Positions 53,699-62,977 of a DNA stretch of 64,000 bases are shown here, one piece after another. Where the stretch lies: the NCBI RefSeq assembly GCF_002305855.1, contig NZ_CP022163.1:5394292-5458291 (forward strand), given 5' to 3'. Source of the DNA: Melittangium boletus DSM 14713. Its GTDB lineage: Bacteria; Myxococcota; Myxococcia; Myxococcales; Myxococcaceae. The translations under genes and the position numbers were made by a program. Under the pieces are notes generated by a model, which ran no database searches, was not told the DNA's origin, and was given only the letters and a program-made list of their open reading frames with translations. Each line of letters begins with the position of its first letter. Position 1 is the stretch's first letter.

Positions 53699-56221
53699 AT
53701 GAGTGAAGCGCGGTCCTCGTCCCAATCCGAGGATGGCTCCGTGTTCGGCGGTGGGCAGGAGCCGCTGGAGACAGAGGAGTCGCCGTCCGATGTGCTGTTG
53801 GATCTGCTCCCCGACGGGTTGTTCGTCGTCGACGAGGACTGGCGCTTCACGTTCCTCAACGCCGTGGCGGCGCGGCTGTTCGGACGCCAACGCGAGGAGT
53901 TGCTGGGACGGGTGTTGTGGACGGAGTTTCCCCTGCTCCTGGATACGCCCTTCGGCACCGCCTACCTGCGTGCCCGGGCCGAGGGCGTTCCACTCACCGT
54001 GGAGTCGCTCACCGCGCACAATGCCTGTTGGTATGAGGCGCGCGCGGTGCCCCGGGGCCAGGGGCTGGTGGTGCTCTTCCGGGATGTGACGGCGCGTCAC
54101 TGGGCGGAGATGGCCCGTGAGAAGAGCGCCATCCGGCTGGCCCTGCTCCAGGAGGTGACGGCGAAGTTGTGCGCGGCGGCCTCCGAGGCCGAGGTGGTGG
54201 ATGTCATCGCCCGGAGCGCCCTGGCCGCCCTGGAGGCCCGGAGCTTGTCCGTCGGGTTGCCCGAGCCGGATGGGCGCACGCTCCGGGTGTTGAACCGCGA
54301 CAACCTGGCCGGGGGTCCAGGCTACCGGCTCGAGCGTGTGCGCTTCGACGCCGACGCGGCGCTCGCGCGCGTCTTCCGCTCCGGCCTGCCGGAGTGGCAG
54401 GGCTCCCTCGCGTGTCTGCCCATCCGCACCAAGGGTCACTCGCTCGCGGTGCTGTCCATCGCCTTCTTGCCCCCGCGCACCGTCGAGGAGCCGGATCGCT
54501 CCTTCCTGTTGTCGATCGCCCATCAGGCGGGGCTCGCGCTCGAACGGGCCCGGCTCTTCGACCGGGAGCAGGTGGCTCGCGCCGAGGCCGAGCGGCAGCG
54601 TGCCCGCCTGCATGCGCTGGTGATGCAGACGCCCATGGCGGTGAGCGTGATGAGCGGCCCCGAGCACATCATCGAGCTGGACAACCCGCCGCACCAGGCC
54701 TTGCACGGGGGCCGGGAGCTGGTCGGCCTTCCCGTCCACCAGGCGCTTCCCGGCCTCGCGTCGTTGGGCCTGTTGGACGTGCTCGACCGCGTCTACACCC
54801 AGGGAGAGGCCTTCATGGAGCGGGAGTTTCCCATCCGCATGGACCTGAACACGGGGGCCGCGACGGAGGAGCACTTCCACCACTTCTATTACCAACCCCT
54901 GCGCGATGCCGAGGGCCACGTGGATGGGGTGGCCTTCTTCGGCTACGACGTGACGGATCAGGTGCGCGCGCGCCGGGAGCTGGAGTTGGCGGCCAAGCGC
55001 CAGCGGTTGTTGTCCGAGGCCAGTACCCTCCTGGGGGATTCACTCGACTACACCGTCACGCTCGAGCGGTTGACGCGGCTGATGGTGCCCCGGCTCTCGG
55101 ACTGGTGCTCGGTGCACATGCTGTCCGAGGAGGGTCAGGTGGAGCTGATCGCCCGGCTCCACCGGGATCCCAAGTACGCGGCGGTGGTGGACGAGCTCTT
55201 GCGGTTGCAACCGGCGCATCTGTCGGATCCCCAGGGGCTCGGCCGGGTGCTGCGCACGGGGGAGCCCGAGCTGTTCGAGGCCACCACGCCGACGCAGCTC
55301 GCTCCCCTGTCCCACTCCCCCGAAGCGGCCCGGTTGATGGACGCGCTCCACGTGTCCTCCTACCTGTGTGTGCCGCTGGTGGCGCGTGGCCGGGTGCTCG
55401 GCGCGCTCATGCTGGGCCATGACGCAAGCGGCCGTCACTTCTCGCGCGAGGACTTGCGGATGGCCGAGGAGCTGGCGCGCCGGGCGGCCTTCAGCGTGGA
55501 CAACGCGCGGCTCTACCGCGAGGCCCAGGAGGCCATCCGGCTGCGGGACGAGTTCCTGTCCATCGCCAGCCACGAGCTCAAGACGCCCCTCACCTCGCTG
55601 CGGCTCCAGCTGTCCTATCTGGAGCGGCACCTGCCCTCGTCCGCGCGCGAGCAGCTGGGGGCCAAGTTGGACGTGGCCCACCGTCAGGCCCGGCGCCTCT
55701 CGCAGCTCATCACCCTGTTGCTCGACGTGGGCCGCATCGTCACCGGACGGGTGTCGCTGGAGCGCTCGGCGGTGGACCTCACCCGGATGGTGCGCGAGGC
55801 CATGGAGCGGCTGCGCGACGTATTCGAGCAGTCCGGTTGCCCCGTGACCCTGAATGCCCCGGGGCCGGTGGTGGGCCATTGGGACGCGCTGCGGCTGGAG
55901 CAGGTCATCGTCAATCTGCTCACCAACGCGGCCAAGTATGGGCAGGGCCGTCCCGTCACCCTCACCGTGCGTGAGGACGACGGCATGGCCCGGCTCAGCG
56001 TGCGCGACGAGGGCATCGGCATCGCCGCCGAGGACCTGCCCCGCATCTTCGACCGCTTCGAGCGCGCCGTCAGCGTGCGCCACTACGGAGGCCTGGGCCT
56101 GGGGCTCTACATCAGCCGGGAAATCGTCGAGTCCCACGGGGGCCGCGTGTCCGTGGAGAGCCATCCGGGACAAGGCTCCACCTTCACCGTGGATCTCCCC
56201 CGGGAGGCCCCTTCCGTTTGA
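53699..56221 (+). CDS. Multi-sensor histidine kinase (PAS-GAF-PAS-GAF)
   Basis: 840 aa, soluble. PAS about 28-135 (DLLPDGLFVVDEDWRFTFLN), GAF about 150-300, PAS about 310-430, GAF about 440-605, HisKA with His625 in SIASHELKTPLTSL, HATPase_c with GLGLGLYISREIVESHGG. No receiver domain and no adjacent response regulator, so an orphan kinase. Its last 38 bases overlap the convergent fusion gene. Confidence 0.92.
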   Translation: MSEARSSSQSEDGSVFGGGQEPLETEESPSDVLLDLLPDGLFVVDEDWRFTFLNAVAARLFGRQREELLGRVLWTEFPLLLDTPFGTAYLRARAEGVPLTVESLTAHNACWYEARAVPRGQGLVVLFRDVTARHWAEMAREKSAIRLALLQEVTAKLCAAASEAEVVDVIARSALAALEARSLSVGLPEPDGRTLRVLNRDNLAGGPGYRLERVRFDADAALARVFRSGLPEWQGSLACLPIRTKGHSLAVLSIAFLPPRTVEEPDRSFLLSIAHQAGLALERARLFDREQVARAEAERQRARLHALVMQTPMAVSVMSGPEHIIELDNPPHQALHGGRELVGLPVHQALPGLASLGLLDVLDRVYTQGEAFMEREFPIRMDLNTGAATEEHFHHFYYQPLRDAEGHVDGVAFFGYDVTDQVRARRELELAAKRQRLLSEASTLLGDSLDYTVTLERLTRLMVPRLSDWCSVHMLSEEGQVELIARLHRDPKYAAVVDELLRLQPAHLSDPQGLGRVLRTGEPELFEATTPTQLAPLSHSPEAARLMDALHVSSYLCVPLVARGRVLGALMLGHDASGRHFSREDLRMAEELARRAAFSVDNARLYREAQEAIRLRDEFLSIASHELKTPLTSLRLQLSYLERHLPSSAREQLGAKLDVAHRQARRLSQLITLLLDVGRIVTGRVSLERSAVDLTRMVREAMERLRDVFEQSGCPVTLNAPGPVVGHWDALRLEQVIVNLLTNAAKYGQGRPVTLTVREDDGMARLSVRDEGIGIAAEDLPRIFDRFERAVSVRHYGGLGLGLYISREIVESHGGRVSVESHPGQGSTFTVDLPREAPSV

Positions 56222-59200
56222 ACGTCTCCGCCACCTGCCGCGTGAATCCCTGGAGCCCCCGCTCCCGGGCCTCCTGCTCCAGGATGCGCCGCTGCTTGCT
56301 CGCGGAGGAGATCCAGCCCAGGGCGAGCTCGGCCTCCACGCGCATCATCCGCGCTTCGTACTCCAGGAGCACGAGCCCCTTGCCGTGTGTCTCGGCGATC
56401 AGGGCGTTCAAAGAGGGGAGGGCCTCGCCGGGCCTGTCCCGCGCGAGGAGCACCCGCGCCGCCACTAGCGCCGAGCCCAACCGCGTCTGGGCCTGCTGAC
56501 TGTGGGTGGCGTGCTTCTGGGCCTGGGCGCTCGCCACGCGGGCCGCGTCGATACGGCCCACCGCGAGCTCCACGCGGGCCAGGGCGGTGTAGGCCTGTGC
56601 CTCGCCATCCGGAAGACGCAGCTTGCGCAGGGTCTGTGCCGCCGCCTTCAAGAACTCGCGCCCCGTTTCCGGCTGGCCCTCCGCCGCGGCGAGCAGGCCC
56701 AGGAAGACCTGGGTCTCGGCCACCTCGCTGTTCGCCTGGAGCTTCTGGCGCAGGCTCAGCGCTTGCGTGTAGGCGCTCCGAGCGCGGGGCAGGTCTCCCT
56801 CCATCAGGGCCACCGTTCCCTCGCCCTGGTGGTGGTAGGCGGCATAGCGGTGGTCCTGGGTCTGCCGCGACAGCGTCAGTCCCCGAGCGTAGTGCTCGTG
56901 CGCTTCCTCCAGCTGGCCCCTGGCGAAGGCGATGTTGCCCAGCGTCCACAGGCCCATGCCGAGCGCATAGCGGTAGCCCGTCTCCTGGCTCAGGCGCACG
57001 CCCTCCTCGCCGTCCGTGAGCGCCGAAGCCGGCTCGCCGCGCAGGAGCCGCAGCTGGGCGAGGTTGATGCGCGTGAGGCCCTCGTTGCGCCGGTCGTTGA
57101 TGTCGCGCTCGATGTCGAGCGCTTCCTGGAAGCGGGGCTCGGCCAGGTCCAACTGGCCCTGCATCATGAGCGTGTCGGCGATGTTCTGCAGCGCCAGGGC
57201 CGTGCCGCCGCGATGGTTGATGACCCGCCACAGGTCCAGCGCCTGCTGGAAGAGCCGCTTGGCCTCCTCATAGTCGCCCTGCTCGTAGGCGATGTTGGCC
57301 AGCCGGTTGAGGGTCTGTCCCTCCGAGCCCGGATCTCCCGCCGCGATGAAGATCTGACGCGCCTGCTCGCAGGCGGTGCCCGCTTCCGCGTGGCGTCCCA
57401 GGCGAAGCTGCGCGTTGCACTGGGCGAGGCGGGCCCGGCCCACCAGCAGCCGCGAGCCGCGCGCGGTCCCCTTGTCCACGGCGCGCGCGGCCAGGGGCAA
57501 CACCTCCTCATAGTCCGAGAGGCTGTGGCGTACCTGCGCCTCGGCGAGGTCGATGCGCTCGTCATTCGAGGCGGGCGCGGGCATGGCGCGCAGCGTGGTG
57601 AGCGTGGCGAGGGCGTCCTTGCCCATGCCGCCCGCGGCCTGGGCGCTCGCGAGCCGCAGGCCGTAGTCGAGGTTGTCCGGAAACAGCCGGGTAAGCTCCC
57701 GGTAGCTGCTCACCGCCTCTTCCCAGTTCTTCTCCATCTCGTGCGCCCGGCCCTTGACCAGCAGCCGTTCCTCGCGCGACAGGCCCTCGTCGAGCGCGAG
57801 CGCCGCGCGGGCCTCTTGGACGGCGCGCGTGTCGTAGCCAATGGCGGCCCAGGCCTCGGCCAGGGCGGAGTGGGCCAGGGCGAAGCGCGGGTCGGCCTCG
57901 CTGGCCTTCGTGAAGGAGTCCCGGGCGCTGAGCGGATCATGATCGCGCAACTGGGCCAGCCCCTCGGCGTACAGCCGCAGGGCGGTGGCGTTGGCGGGCC
58001 GCGAGGCCGTGGGCGTGCCCCCATCCTCCATCGCGCCGGGCGTCACGAGCCGGCCGCGGAGCTGTTCGCCCAGGCCCTTGACCAGGATGAGGATGTCCTC
58101 CAGCGAGCCCTTGCGCTGCAGGATGACCTTGTTCCCCCGGGCATCCTGCAACGTCACCTGGAGGCTCACGTCTCCTCCCTGGCCCTTGGGCATCGCCAGG
58201 TAGGAGCCGAGCACCACGTAGTCCGTGTCCAGGAGCGTGCAGACGCGGGTGAGGGTGTCCGGCGCCAGGCTCTCGCTCTCCGGCAGGAGCAATTCCCGCT
58301 TCACCCGGACGACCGTCTGCCCATCCACGAGGCGCAGCTCCTCCCCCAGGGCGAGTTCCGCGGTGAGCAGCGCGGTGATGGCCGTGGCCAGCCAGGCCGT
58401 GTCCGGTTTGCCGGACAGGTTGTCGAATCCGAGCACCGCCACCGCGCGGCGGGGCTGGGGTCGCGAGGCGTCGATGGGAGCGGAGCGCGGCGCCTTGGGC
58501 CAGAGCGCGGCGCCCACCAGCAGCGCGAGCGCGAGTCCGCACAGCAAGAGCAGGACCCCGCGTGAGCGCTTGGACGCCCGGGGGGGCGGAGGCGCGGGGG
58601 GGGCCTGAGTGGCGGGACCGACCCGCCGGGCCTTGGCCGTGTCCTCCGGTGCCGCGAAGGACTGGTGCCCCACGCCCACCTCGCCCACCTCCACGGGCTC
58701 CTCCACTCCGGCCAGCATGTAGAAGCCGTGAATGCGCCAGGTGGGGGCCCACCCCTCGCCATGCGCGCCCACGAAGGCCCGGCGGGCCATGTCGAAGGCG
58801 ACGCGCGTGAGCAGGATCTGCCCGCCCCGCGCGAGCGACATGACTCGCGCGGCGATGAGCTTGGTGAGTCCTTCCACCTCCAGGGGCTTGGCGCCCCCGG
58901 CCACCAGGTCCGGAGGGTTCTCGCGGAGGATGACCTCGCCCAGATGGATGCCCGCCCGAGCCTCCAGGTGCACGCCCTGCTCGCGCTCCAACACGGCGAG
59001 TCGTTCCTGATAGGCGAGCGCGTAGCGCGTGGCATCCACCGGCCGCTCGAAGAGCAGCAGGAAGCCGTCGGTCTTGTCGATCTCCTGACCGCCATGCAGA
59101 CGCAGCAGTTCGCGTGCGAGCTGATCATGCCGGGCGAAGAGCTCCGCGGCGCGCGTGTCCCCGATCGTTTCGACGAGCCGGGTGCTGTCGATGAGATCCA

Positions 59201-60062
59201 GCAGCAGCACGGTGCGGATGACGACGCTCGGCTCGCCGAGATCCCGCTGGGACCATCCCGGCCTGGCGAGCGTGCGCATCGCTTCGCGCGCGCTCGCGAA
59301 GCGCCGGCTCGGACGTGCGTCCAGGCATCGGCGGATGACCACTTCCCAGCGGTGGGGCAGGCCCAGTCCCGACGCGAGCCCCGGGCCACTTCGCAGCTTC
59401 TCGAGCAGGACCGGGGTCTCGGAGTCCGGCGCGTTCCATGCGCCCGCGACGAGTTCCAGCAAGACGAGCCCCAGGGCATACAGGTCCGCCGGGAGGCTGG
59501 GAGCCGGGTCCGCGCGCCGCTCGGGTGCCAGGTAGGGCCGCGAGGCGGGGGCGGCTCCCGAGTCCCATCCCCACGAAGGCAGCGTCAGGACGGCACGCGT
59601 TCCCTCGGGCGCGGGCATCAGCATCACCCGGCCTCCCCGCACGTCTCCATGGACGAGCCCCGCGTCGTGCAGCGCCGCCAGCCCCTCGCACACTTGACGC
59701 GCGAGCGGCAGGGCCTCCTGCGGCGTCATCGGGCCGTTCTGCCCGAGCCGCCGCTCCAGGCTCTCGCCCTCGAGGGGTTCCAGGGCGAGGAAGAACCGCT
59801 CCTCCGGCTCCGCGTGCGACCCCGCGTCGAGCACGCGCTGGACGTGGAGGCAGTCCACATGGCGGAGCTGATGCATCGCGCGTTCAAGGGTTTCCCGGGC
59901 CTTCGCGTCCATTCCGTGCGTGCGTAGGAGCTTGAGCGTCACGCGCCGCTGGTGTTCCACGTCGAGCGCATCGAACGTCTCTTCCCGTTCCTCCCGGGAC
60001 ATGGACCGCAGAAGTTTGTAGCGACCCGCGAACAGAGGCTCGCTTCCAGAGGGAGGAATCAT
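56184..60062 (-). CDS. Pseudokinase - class III cyclase-like - TM - TolB-like - TPR fusion protein
   Basis: 1292 aa from ATG 60062. Kinase-like fold 1-265 keeps Lys44 and APE (179-181) but has HGD (138-140) instead of HRD, no Gly loop and no DFG, so it is probably inactive. Class III nucleotide cyclase-like domain about 280-430: metal Asp289 and Asp332 (KTDGF) and Arg406 remain, but the transition-state Asn position (VNxAAR) is Leu402. One transmembrane helix about 502-522. TolB/FlgO-like domain about 538-675 (AVAVLGFDNLSGKPDTAWLA). About 14 TPR motifs from 690 to 1260. The last 38 bases overlap the histidine kinase gene. Confidence 0.83.
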   Translation of the reverse strand: MIPPSGSEPLFAGRYKLLRSMSREEREETFDALDVEHQRRVTLKLLRTHGMDAKARETLERAMHQLRHVDCLHVQRVLDAGSHAEPEERFFLALEPLEGESLERRLGQNGPMTPQEALPLARQVCEGLAALHDAGLVHGDVRGGRVMLMPAPEGTRAVLTLPSWGWDSGAAPASRPYLAPERRADPAPSLPADLYALGLVLLELVAGAWNAPDSETPVLLEKLRSGPGLASGLGLPHRWEVVIRRCLDARPSRRFASAREAMRTLARPGWSQRDLGEPSVVIRTVLLLDLIDSTRLVETIGDTRAAELFARHDQLARELLRLHGGQEIDKTDGFLLLFERPVDATRYALAYQERLAVLEREQGVHLEARAGIHLGEVILRENPPDLVAGGAKPLEVEGLTKLIAARVMSLARGGQILLTRVAFDMARRAFVGAHGEGWAPTWRIHGFYMLAGVEEPVEVGEVGVGHQSFAAPEDTAKARRVGPATQAPPAPPPPRASKRSRGVLLLLCGLALALLVGAALWPKAPRSAPIDASRPQPRRAVAVLGFDNLSGKPDTAWLATAITALLTAELALGEELRLVDGQTVVRVKRELLLPESESLAPDTLTRVCTLLDTDYVVLGSYLAMPKGQGGDVSLQVTLQDARGNKVILQRKGSLEDILILVKGLGEQLRGRLVTPGAMEDGGTPTASRPANATALRLYAEGLAQLRDHDPLSARDSFTKASEADPRFALAHSALAEAWAAIGYDTRAVQEARAALALDEGLSREERLLVKGRAHEMEKNWEEAVSSYRELTRLFPDNLDYGLRLASAQAAGGMGKDALATLTTLRAMPAPASNDERIDLAEAQVRHSLSDYEEVLPLAARAVDKGTARGSRLLVGRARLAQCNAQLRLGRHAEAGTACEQARQIFIAAGDPGSEGQTLNRLANIAYEQGDYEEAKRLFQQALDLWRVINHRGGTALALQNIADTLMMQGQLDLAEPRFQEALDIERDINDRRNEGLTRINLAQLRLLRGEPASALTDGEEGVRLSQETGYRYALGMGLWTLGNIAFARGQLEEAHEHYARGLTLSRQTQDHRYAAYHHQGEGTVALMEGDLPRARSAYTQALSLRQKLQANSEVAETQVFLGLLAAAEGQPETGREFLKAAAQTLRKLRLPDGEAQAYTALARVELAVGRIDAARVASAQAQKHATHSQQAQTRLGSALVAARVLLARDRPGEALPSLNALIAETHGKGLVLLEYEARMMRVEAELALGWISSASKQRRILEQEARERGLQGFTRQVAETFKRKGPPGGDPR

Positions 60063-60228
60063 CGGGGCCTGGTCGGACACCGGAAGGTGGTGGGATTCTG
60101 CCACACGCCGTCGCCAGACGTTCTCCCGCTCGTCGAAACAGAGGGGAAACGCCGTGGATGGAATTCTTCGGGACTGGACTGTCGAGGGGGGGCAGGTGGG
60201 CGTCGCGCTTCCCGTATGCTCGGGGGAC

Positions 60229-62091
60229 ATGAAGGTCGCCCTGGTCGTGATGCCTCTGGCAGCCGTGCGCCGTCCGAGCCTCGCCGCGGGACTTCTCCAG
60301 GCGGGGCTCAAGGCGCGGGGGTTCGCCTGCGACACGAAGTATTTCAACGTCACGCTCTGGAAGATGCTGGGCGCGCGCGCCTACCAGTTCTTCTGCGAGG
60401 AGGCACCCATGACGGCGCTGGCGGGAGAGTGGGCCTTCGCGCAGGCCTTCCTGGGTCCGCGCGACGGCGCACGCGAGGCCTACGTGCGCGAGGTGTTGGA
60501 TCACCCCGTCTGGGGCATGGCGGTGTCCGATCGTTCGCATGTCTGGGAATTGGAAGCGCTGGCCCCCCTCTTCCTGCGCGTCGCCTTCGAGTCCTGTGAC
60601 TGGGGCGAATACGGACTCGTGGGTTTCACCAGCACCTTCGAGCAGACGATGCCCTCGCTGTGCCTCGCGCGGATGATCCGCGAGCGCTTTCCCCACGTGA
60701 AGCTGGCCGCGGGTGGCGCCAACTTCGAGGCGGGAATGGGGCGGCGGTACATGGAGCGTTTCGGCTTCCTCGACTACGTCGCCACGGGCGAGGCGGATGC
60801 GTCCTTTCCCCTCCTGTGCGAGTCCCTGCGGGACGGCCACGGCGAGGTGCCTCCGGGCTTTCTTCACCGCGAGGAGGGGGCGGTGCTCGCCGTGCCCCGG
60901 CGCGAGGCCCCGGGCCGCACGCCGCTCGATCTGTTGCCCACCCCCGACTACTCGGACTTCTTCCGTCTGGTGCGCACGAGCGCGCCCGACCTGGCGGAGG
61001 GCATGTGGCTGCCGCTGGAGGCCTCTCGCGGCTGCTGGTGGGGCGAGCACTCGCACTGCACCTTCTGCGGCCTCAACGGCGAGGCGATGGCCTTTCGCCG
61101 CAAGAGCTGGCGGCGCGTGGCGGACGAGTTGCGCGAGGTGGGCGAGCGCTACGGAGCCGCCCCGGTGCAGTACACCGACAACATCCTGGCGATGGACTAC
61201 TTCAAGGAGCTGCTGCCGCACTGGGCCGAGGCACCCCTTCCCACGGAGAAGTTCTTCGAGGTCAAATCCAACCTGAAGCGCCGTCAGGTGCGGCTGTTGC
61301 GGCGGGCGGGCGTCACGCGGGTGCAGGCGGGCGTGGAGACGCTGGCGGACGGCACGCTCAAGGTGATGCGCAAGGGGGTGTCGGCGGCGCAGAACGTGGC
61401 GCTGCTTCGCTGGTGCCAGGAGCTGGGCGTGGATTCGCTCTGGAACCTCATCTACGGCTTTCCCCGCGAGGACCTGGACGACTACGCGCGCACGCACTCG
61501 CTCCTGGAGCGCATGGTGCACCTGCGGCCGCCGGACTTGTGCTCACCCATCCGGATGGATCGCTTCAGTCCCAACCACACCGCGTGGCGCGAGCAGGGGT
61601 TCTCCCGCATCGCGCCCATGCCCGCCTACCGGCATGTCTTCCCGTTCCCCGAGGAGACGCTGAACGAGCTCGCGTACTACTTCGACTACGAGCATCCGCG
61701 GATGGACGAGGCGCTCGCGAGAGGCGCGACGCTCCAGTCCTTCGTCTCCCGGTGGCGGAAGCATCATGAGCGGGGGACTCGGGGGGAACTCGCGGTGAAG
61801 CCTCACTGGCGAGGCGGCTGGGTGCTCGTCGACAGCCGCTTCAACCTCGCGCCCTCCCACGAACGGCTCGCGCCCGCCACCCTGGCGCTGCTGCTCGCGT
61901 GTGACGCGCCGTGCTCGCGCGAACAGGCCTTGCGCGCGGCGGTCGATGCCGAGGTGCCCTCCGAGTCACTGGAGGAGGAACTGGAGCGCTTGCTCTCGCG
62001 AGGCTTCATCGCCCGTGTGGGCGCGCTGCTGGTGACGCTGACGCTGCTTCCGGAAGGACTCACGGTAGGGCGGCTCGCGAGAGCCCAATGA
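60229..62091 (+). CDS. RiPP maturation B12-binding radical SAM enzyme
   Basis: 620 aa from ATG 60229. N-terminal cobalamin-binding-like Rossmann domain (about 1-190). The radical SAM core has Cys269-X7-Cys277-X2-Cys280 within SRGCWWGEHSHCTFCGLNGE. That unusual spacing and the GCWWG/HCTFCGLNG wording are hallmarks of the family annotated as ribosomal-peptide (bacteriocin) maturation radical SAM protein 1. The C-terminal ~75 residues (about 533-605, LAPATLALLLACDAP and LEEELERLLSRGFIARVG) look like a small winged-helix precursor-recognition module. A small gene 18 bp downstream is the candidate substrate. Confidence 0.88.
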   Translation: MKVALVVMPLAAVRRPSLAAGLLQAGLKARGFACDTKYFNVTLWKMLGARAYQFFCEEAPMTALAGEWAFAQAFLGPRDGAREAYVREVLDHPVWGMAVSDRSHVWELEALAPLFLRVAFESCDWGEYGLVGFTSTFEQTMPSLCLARMIRERFPHVKLAAGGANFEAGMGRRYMERFGFLDYVATGEADASFPLLCESLRDGHGEVPPGFLHREEGAVLAVPRREAPGRTPLDLLPTPDYSDFFRLVRTSAPDLAEGMWLPLEASRGCWWGEHSHCTFCGLNGEAMAFRRKSWRRVADELREVGERYGAAPVQYTDNILAMDYFKELLPHWAEAPLPTEKFFEVKSNLKRRQVRLLRRAGVTRVQAGVETLADGTLKVMRKGVSAAQNVALLRWCQELGVDSLWNLIYGFPREDLDDYARTHSLLERMVHLRPPDLCSPIRMDRFSPNHTAWREQGFSRIAPMPAYRHVFPFPEETLNELAYYFDYEHPRMDEALARGATLQSFVSRWRKHHERGTRGELAVKPHWRGGWVLVDSRFNLAPSHERLAPATLALLLACDAPCSREQALRAAVDAEVPSESLEEELERLLSRGFIARVGALLVTLTLLPEGLTVGRLARAQ

Positions 62092-62109
62092 CACACAACG
62101 GGAGGGGAC

Positions 62110-62436
62110 ATGCCGAGGCAGACGCGATACCTGTTGACGGTGGATTCAGACACGGGCACGGCCGTGAAGTTGGAGCGATTGGGGGAGGCGGGAGAGCTGA
62201 CCGAGGTGCCCCTGGGCATGTTGTCCGGCGTCTCGTCGGCACCTCCCCCGCACGGAGGCGTCATGGCGCCCTCGCCCCAGTCCTTGGTCATCAATATCTA
62301 CATGGGGGGGCCCCAGCCCGTCGCGCAGCCCTCGTATTCGGTGCGCGAGCCTCCGGGCCCGGGCGCGCGCCCGATGGGTCCCGGTGGGCCGGGTGGCGCC
62401 GGGAGCTCCAGTGGTGAGGGCGGCACCTCATCTTGA
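62110..62436 (+). CDS. Small Pro/Gly-rich protein, candidate RiPP precursor
   Basis: 108 aa, ATG behind GGGAGGGG, 18 bp after the radical SAM stop, so probably cotranscribed. The N-terminal half is leader-like and folded-looking (RYLLTVDSDTGTAVKLERLG, then EAGELTEVPL). A Gly-Gly follows at 49-50. After that comes SLVINIYMGG (58-67) and a low-complexity Pro/Gly/Ser tail with no Cys or Trp. I propose it as substrate of the radical SAM enzyme because of position and size; no precursor family is recognised, and it could be an unrelated small myxobacterial protein. Confidence 0.6.
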   Translation: MPRQTRYLLTVDSDTGTAVKLERLGEAGELTEVPLGMLSGVSSAPPPHGGVMAPSPQSLVINIYMGGPQPVAQPSYSVREPPGPGARPMGPGGPGGAGSSSGEGGTSS

Positions 62437-62584
62437 AGAGACGGACCGGCGGCCCTCCGGGCGGGTGACCGGGGGCCTCGCTCTCCCTCCTCTCCGGTTG
62501 GCGAGGAGGCGAGGATCCCTGCGAGCCGGCCTTCGCCGTTTCATCTTCAACGGTGGGGGCCTGGTGCCTGCCGAGGAGGACCCA

Positions 62585-62977
62585 ATGGGCCAGCGAATGG
62601 ATGTTCAGGTCGGAATGGACGTGAAGAGCCGGGACGGACGCAAGCTGGGCAAGGTCATCGGTCTGGCGGATGACGCCTTCGTGGTGGAGCGGGGCCTGTT
62701 CTTCGTCCGGGACTACCGGGTGCCCTTCCGCGCCGTGGAGACCATCGAGCGGGGAGACATCTATCTGTCGCTGAATCGCGAACAGCTCTCGCACGCCAGC
62801 CTGAGCGAGGTCCTGGATGTCACCGACCGGCTCCTCCCCACGCCCGATGCGTTGTCCGAGGTGCGGATGGGCACTCCCATCTCCCAGGACGAGGCGGCGC
62901 CCCTGGAGGACGACGTGCGCGAGGAGAGCGCTTCCCACCCGATCGGCTTCATGGCGGACCTCTCCTCGCGACATTGA
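62585..62977 (+). CDS. PRC-barrel-like (DUF2171-type) protein
   Basis: 130 aa from ATG 62585, behind GAGGAGG. PRC-barrel beta fold about 5-70: GMDVKSRDGRKLGKVIGL, then VERGLFFVRDYRVPFRAVET. No membrane segment. Such domains sit in RNA-processing and photosynthetic proteins and in many small stress-linked proteins; no specific role is indicated. It lies 148 bp after the candidate precursor and converges on the RND pump gene. Confidence 0.82.
   Translation: MGQRMDVQVGMDVKSRDGRKLGKVIGLADDAFVVERGLFFVRDYRVPFRAVETIERGDIYLSLNREQLSHASLSEVLDVTDRLLPTPDALSEVRMGTPISQDEAAPLEDDVREESASHPIGFMADLSSRH

Noticed and set aside
60086..60110. Sigma54-like GG...GC pair upstream of the radical SAM gene
   Set aside because: The spacing between GG and GC is 9 or 12, not 10, and no palindromic activator sites accompany it.
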